Notes under the pieces: model-generated | Told to the model about the DNA's origin: nothing | What the model saw: the letters and a program-made list of their open reading frames with translations, nothing else | Database searches by the model: none | Source: Acorus gramineus | Taxonomy: Eukaryota; Streptophyta; Magnoliopsida; Acorales; Acoraceae | Length of the DNA: 64,000 nucleotides | Assembly: GCA_030737835.1 (NCBI GenBank) | Contig: CM060852.1 | Coordinates: 24,247,185 to 24,311,184 of the forward strand | Direction: 5' to 3' | In this document: positions 60,131 through 64,000 of the stretch, piece after piece | How positions within the stretch are numbered: the first letter of the stretch is position 1 | Layout of the letters: each line of letters begins with the position of its first letter | Position numbers and translations under genes: made by a program

Positions 60131-62876
60131 TCATGGTGGATCATACACCGAGAGTTTGCTCAATAAGAAACCATGTCGTTGAAGTGTATGTGACTTTGTG
60201 AAAAAGTCACATAACTGAAGAGAAGAAGAAATATATGGGAGTGATATAGTGCCCGCAATAAAATGATGACAGACGAAGTGACAATCGATCTCGATGTGCT
60301 TCGTACGTTCATGAAAAACTGGATTGCTAGCAATCTGAATGGAGCTCTTGTTGTCACAATATAAAGGAGTAGACGCAGATAGAATGACGCCCATGTCAGA
60401 GAGGAGGCGTCGAAGTCAAACAACCTCAACAATAGCAAATGCCATAGCACGATATTCGGCCTCAGCACTCGAACGAGAAACAATGTCTTCTTTCTTGGCC
60501 TTCCAAGATATAAGAGAGTCACCAAGAAATACACATATACCAGTCGTGGATTTTTGATCTGTGGCATCTCTTACCCAATCAGCATGAGTATAAGCGCGAA
60601 ATTCAAGAGTAGAAGAAAACGGTAACAGCAGAGCACGAGATATGGTACCACGTAGATAGCGTATAATCTGAAGAATTGCTGTATAATGAACAGTACGAGG
60701 GGCAGCGATGAACTGAATGACAATATGCACGGCATAGGCAATGTCAGGACGAGTGATAGTGAGATATACGAGGTTCCCAACAAGCCATAACGAGTAACAT
60801 CAGAAAGAGGTTCTCCATCATCAGGTCGGAGCTTTGCATGAAGCTCAATAGGAGTTGGAGAAATGCGATCATCAGTCAGACAAGCATGGTCAATCAAGTC
60901 AGCAGTATACTTGCGTTGGGAGAGAAGATAATCACGCGGGGCAGACGAAAAAAAAGCCTAGAAAATATTGAAGTTTGCCAAGATCTTTCATCTCAAATTG
61001 ACGTTGAAGATGTTGCTTGACCGATTGTATATGAGAAGAATCATCGCCAGTGATGAGCATGTCATCGACATAAATCAACAAGATAGTACGATGGAAACTG
61101 GATGTGTGAACAAATAGAGCTGGATCAGAAGAACTCAAAACAAACCCAGCAGCACAAATAGCATCAGTGAATTGAGCAAACCAAGCGCGAGGAGCCTGCT
61201 TGAGACCATAGAGAGCGCGACGAAGATGACATAATTGACCAGATGGATGAGGAAGGCCTGGAGGAGTCGTCATATAAACCTCCTCTGATAAATCACCATG
61301 AAGAAAGGCGTTCTTGACATCAAGCTGATATATGGGCCACTCTTCAACAGAAGCAACAGAAATCAAAGTGCGAACAGTCGTCATCTTCGCTACAGGAGCA
61401 AATGTCTCATCATAATTAATACCATGCTACTGAGTGAAACCACAGGCAACCAACCGAGCCTTGTGACGCTCAATCGAACCATCAGAGTGAGTCTTGATCT
61501 TGTAGACCCACTTACAGCCAATGAGAACCTTACCCATAGGAAGAGGGATAACATCCCAAGTATGATTGCGTTGTAACGCGCTAAGTTTGTCTGTCATAGC
61601 ATTCTCCCATTCAGGAATACCAATTGCCTCACGATATGACCGGGGCTCCCAATGAGATGAAATGGTTGCAAGAAAGCTCTGAAAATGGGGAGAGAATGAG
61701 TCAGAAGCAACTAGATTTAGCCTTTGAGGGGGATGACGATCACGGGGTGGATTGCGGCAAGGAGCTGGTGCGGGATCGACTGTCGGTGCGGGGTCGACGG
61801 CTGGTGTATGGTCGACTGCTGATGCGGGGTCGACTACTGGTAGAATCTAAATGAGAGTAGTCGTCGATAAAAATGACATAATATCGATTTTCCCCTTTTG
61901 AAAAAATAGGAGACGGACCCCAAATATCAGAATGGACTAAATCAAAGGGAGAATCTAAAATATGCGAACTGGAAGGGAAAGGAAGAGCCACGGTCTTACC
62001 CAATTTACAACCCACGCATGGTTGAAGATCCGTGCGAGAAAAAGATCCTAATGCACCAGTGCTAACAAGATATCGGAGTCTAGGCTGAGACAAATGGCCA
62101 AGACGACGATGCCAAAGATCGAAAGGGGAAGGGAAATTTGTATCTAACTGCACAGAAGCAGCGAAAATCAGAGGAATATGAAGCTGATCCATGTAATAGA
62201 GTCCACCTTGTCGTCGCCCAGTCCCAATCCGTCTCCCAGTAAGTCGATCCTAAACAGAACAGGATGATGAATCAAATGTGATCGTATAACCAAGGTCAGC
62301 AAGTTGACTGACAGAAAACAAACTCATGAAAAGTTTAGGAACATGCAAAACATTTGGCACACTAAATCGATGAGAATGATCAGAAAGAATGCTAGAGCTA
62401 AAGACAGACATAGGAGAACCATCAGCGATGCGAATAAGTGAAGGAGAATGGGGTGGTGTACAATTAACAAGAATTGATGCATCCGATATCATATGATGGG
62501 AAGCCCCAGAATCAAGAACCCATGAGGTAATCAGTATACCTGGTACGAGAGTAGAAGCATACTGAACGGAACCAGAAAGATCTATACCAATCAATGATCG
62601 TAACATAACATAAAGCTGTTGATATTGATCTTGTAACCCTTTTAAATGTGCAATAAGGTGAGCTGTGGTAAATTGCGACTGAGCAGAAGCAACGCGAGGT
62701 GCAATTGATGTACAAATCTGATCCTGACAAAGAGAAGATTGAGCAGACGATTGGATTGACAAAGAGAAAGCGGCATCTCGAGCACGTTTTCTAGCCAACT
62801 TGCGGCAATCGAGGGTCACATGACCAAAGGAGTGACAATATCTGCAATCCATAGTACTTGCACAGCAATAGATCAA
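60131..62876 (-). pseudogene. copia family A copy 2 gag-pol remnant
   Basis: 62876-62250 encodes the CCHC zinc knuckle and the start of protease with intact DSGA (about 62515). 62192-61860 is the pre-integrase block and integrase start (HSDIWG, FIDDYS). Near 61852 the frame jumps straight into the proline/aspartate-rich linker: about 790 bp present in copy 1 (2945-3729) are deleted, removing the rest of integrase. RT keeps YVDD (about 61065), RNase H the CDNKSSIQIASNP and HERTKHIEIDCHF blocks. The in-frame TAG at 61427-61429 is at the same site as in copy 1. An A-run near 60950 breaks RT. Confidence 0.9.
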
Positions 62877-63361
62877 AATAAACAGTATCTGATAGATCCA
62901 AAATAGTCACAGATGCGTAGATCATGAAAAGATGATCAAAATGAGTACCAATATTACTATATTTGGAGTCCGAATGAGCCCGTAGCGGCCGGATAAAGAA
63001 AATATCGAAAGATCGATGACGGAGCGACAAACGGGTCGGGCCGCGGATCTGGGTCGGGCAGCTGGTGCTGGAACCTGGTCGGGCGCTGGAGCCGGGTCAG
63101 GTCGGGCTTGGAGCCGGGTCGGACAGGTGGGAGCAGATGCTGGGCCCGGCGCGAGCGGGATCCGGGACGCGTTGGCGCGTCTGGACTCGGGACGAATTCC
63201 CGGGAGATCCGGGATGCTGTTCGGGAGAGGATCCCAGGAAATCGGCGTGGATTGGCACTAATCACACGACACAGAGACGACGCAGGCAGGGCGCGGATGG
63301 GGAGCAGACGAGGCAGGGCGCGGCTAGGGCGCGGGCAGGGCGCGGACGGTGCGCGCGTGGG

Positions 63362-63924
63362 TAAGCCTGTCAATTATTCGAAAAAATATCCGTGTCCGAT
63401 CCGAATCCGTATCCGAAAATGCAGAAAATATCCGATATCCGAAAATCCGAATCCGTATCCGAACCAAATAATCCGTATCCGAAAATTTTCAAATCGGATC
63501 GGATATAGCCTATATCCGATCCGAAAAATATCCGTATTCGAACTGTTATTTTATTTATATATGTTAGAATTAGTTTCAATTCTTAAATGAAAATCCAATG
63601 GCTCATGATATAGGACAAAACACAAATCTATTTAACCATGTTGAATACTTATTTAACTATATTAAGATTTGTGTTTTTATGTCTTTAGTTGATACCTATT
63701 TAACCATGTTAGGACTTAAGATTTTATAAAAAATTTATATTTTAATCTGGTTCGGATATTTCGGATTTTATCCGAATCCGTATCCGGATTTTCGGATCGG
63801 ATACGGATATGGGTTTTGGAATATCCGTCGGATATCGGATACGGATATTTTTTCGGATATCCAATTCGGATACGGATACGGATATGGGCCTATCCGATCC
63901 GTATCCGTCCGATTGACAGGCTTA
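63362..63924. mobile_element. hAT-like non-autonomous element, perfect 8-bp duplication
   Basis: 563 bp with 13-bp perfect inverted ends TAAGCCTGTCAAT and ATTGACAGGCTTA, flanked by CGCGTGGG on both sides (63354-63361, 63925-63932). Both ends are arrays of ATCCG/CGGAT words (CCGAATCCGTATCCG), so the element can fold on itself. AT-rich centre. No transposase. Inserted in the leader of family A copy 2. Confidence 0.9.
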
Positions 63925-64000
63925 CGCGTGGGGACTGGGTGGGGCAGGGTGGCCCTGGATGGTGCAGCAGGGTGGTAGGGCAGCGCGAGGTGGCGCGGCA

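Larger units (their letters stand above)
59986..64000 (-). mobile_element. Ty1/copia family A copy 2, cut by the window edge
   Basis: Minus-strand element whose 3' LTR is 59986-60117 and whose polypurine tract lies at 60118-60125. Domains run to a zinc knuckle near 62820 and a GC-rich leader at 63000-63361, interrupted by a hAT-like insertion (63362-63924) and resumed to 64000. The leader past 63925 pairs with the leader at 45.1-45.3 kb, so the 5' LTR lies beyond the window. Highly similar to 1061-5431 but with a private internal deletion in integrase. Confidence 0.93.

Noticed and set aside
1..64000. tRNA, rRNA or organelle-derived insertions
   Set aside because: No cloverleaf with A and B boxes, no rRNA-like or plastid-like block noticed on reading; a tRNA scan would settle it.

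Overview
This is nuclear DNA of a flowering plant. It is AT-rich, it has long gene-free tracts, its genes carry canonical GT-AG introns, and most of it is transposable-element sequence: Ty1/copia LTR retrotransposons, LINE fragments, hAT-like and Tourist-like non-autonomous elements, and foldback MITEs. Nothing bacterial, plasmid-like or phage-like is present. I cannot name the species.

Host genes are few. (1) A partial gene for RNA polymerase III subunit RPC3 runs on the + strand from 29001 to at least 42506. I can place eleven exons that join in frame to 399 codons; the C-terminal exons are not found. (2) A tiny two-exon gene on the - strand (start 28742, stop 26927) encodes a predicted 43-residue membrane peptide. 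It is head-to-head with RPC3 across a 258-bp intergenic promoter with telo-box motifs. (3) An intact two-exon A1 aspartic protease gene of the nepenthesin/NANA type lies at 55640-57233 (446 aa).

Layout. 1-1060: AT-rich DNA and a TCTGTATCTG-rich minisatellite. 1061-5431: complete but decayed copia element (family A, 130-bp LTRs, 5-bp target duplication) inserted in that minisatellite. 5432-11812: AT-rich DNA with two hAT-like elements (6735-7357 and 8699-9529) and a foldback MITE nested in a TIR-like element (7399-8312). 11813-26155: large inverted repeat. The arms are 11813-13930 and 16050-26155, the spacer is LINE-rich, and the right arm is interrupted by a 7.8-kb copia element (family B, 17008-24844) that itself carries a 3-kb GC-rich insertion. 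The arms hold a decayed replication-protein-A-like sequence. 26927-42506: the divergent small gene and RPC3. RPC3 has two very long introns filled with LINE and copia remains. 42507-49483: tandem repeats, a segmental duplication holding a family A leader fragment, and MITEs. 49484-55229: copia element (family C, 324-bp LTRs) lacking most of its 5' coding region. 55640-57233: aspartic protease. 58321-59725: a hAT-like element and a Tourist-like MITE. 59986-64000: a second family A copia copy, cut by the window edge and carrying a hAT-like insertion with a perfect 8-bp target duplication.

The genes do not form a pathway. RPC3 and the 43-residue gene are linked by a shared promoter; the protease is separate. 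Everything else is mobile-element history: nested insertions give a relative order of events at several places. No clearly new biological system was found. The most promising items are the small divergent gene, the defective but multiplied family A copia elements, and the large inverted repeat.
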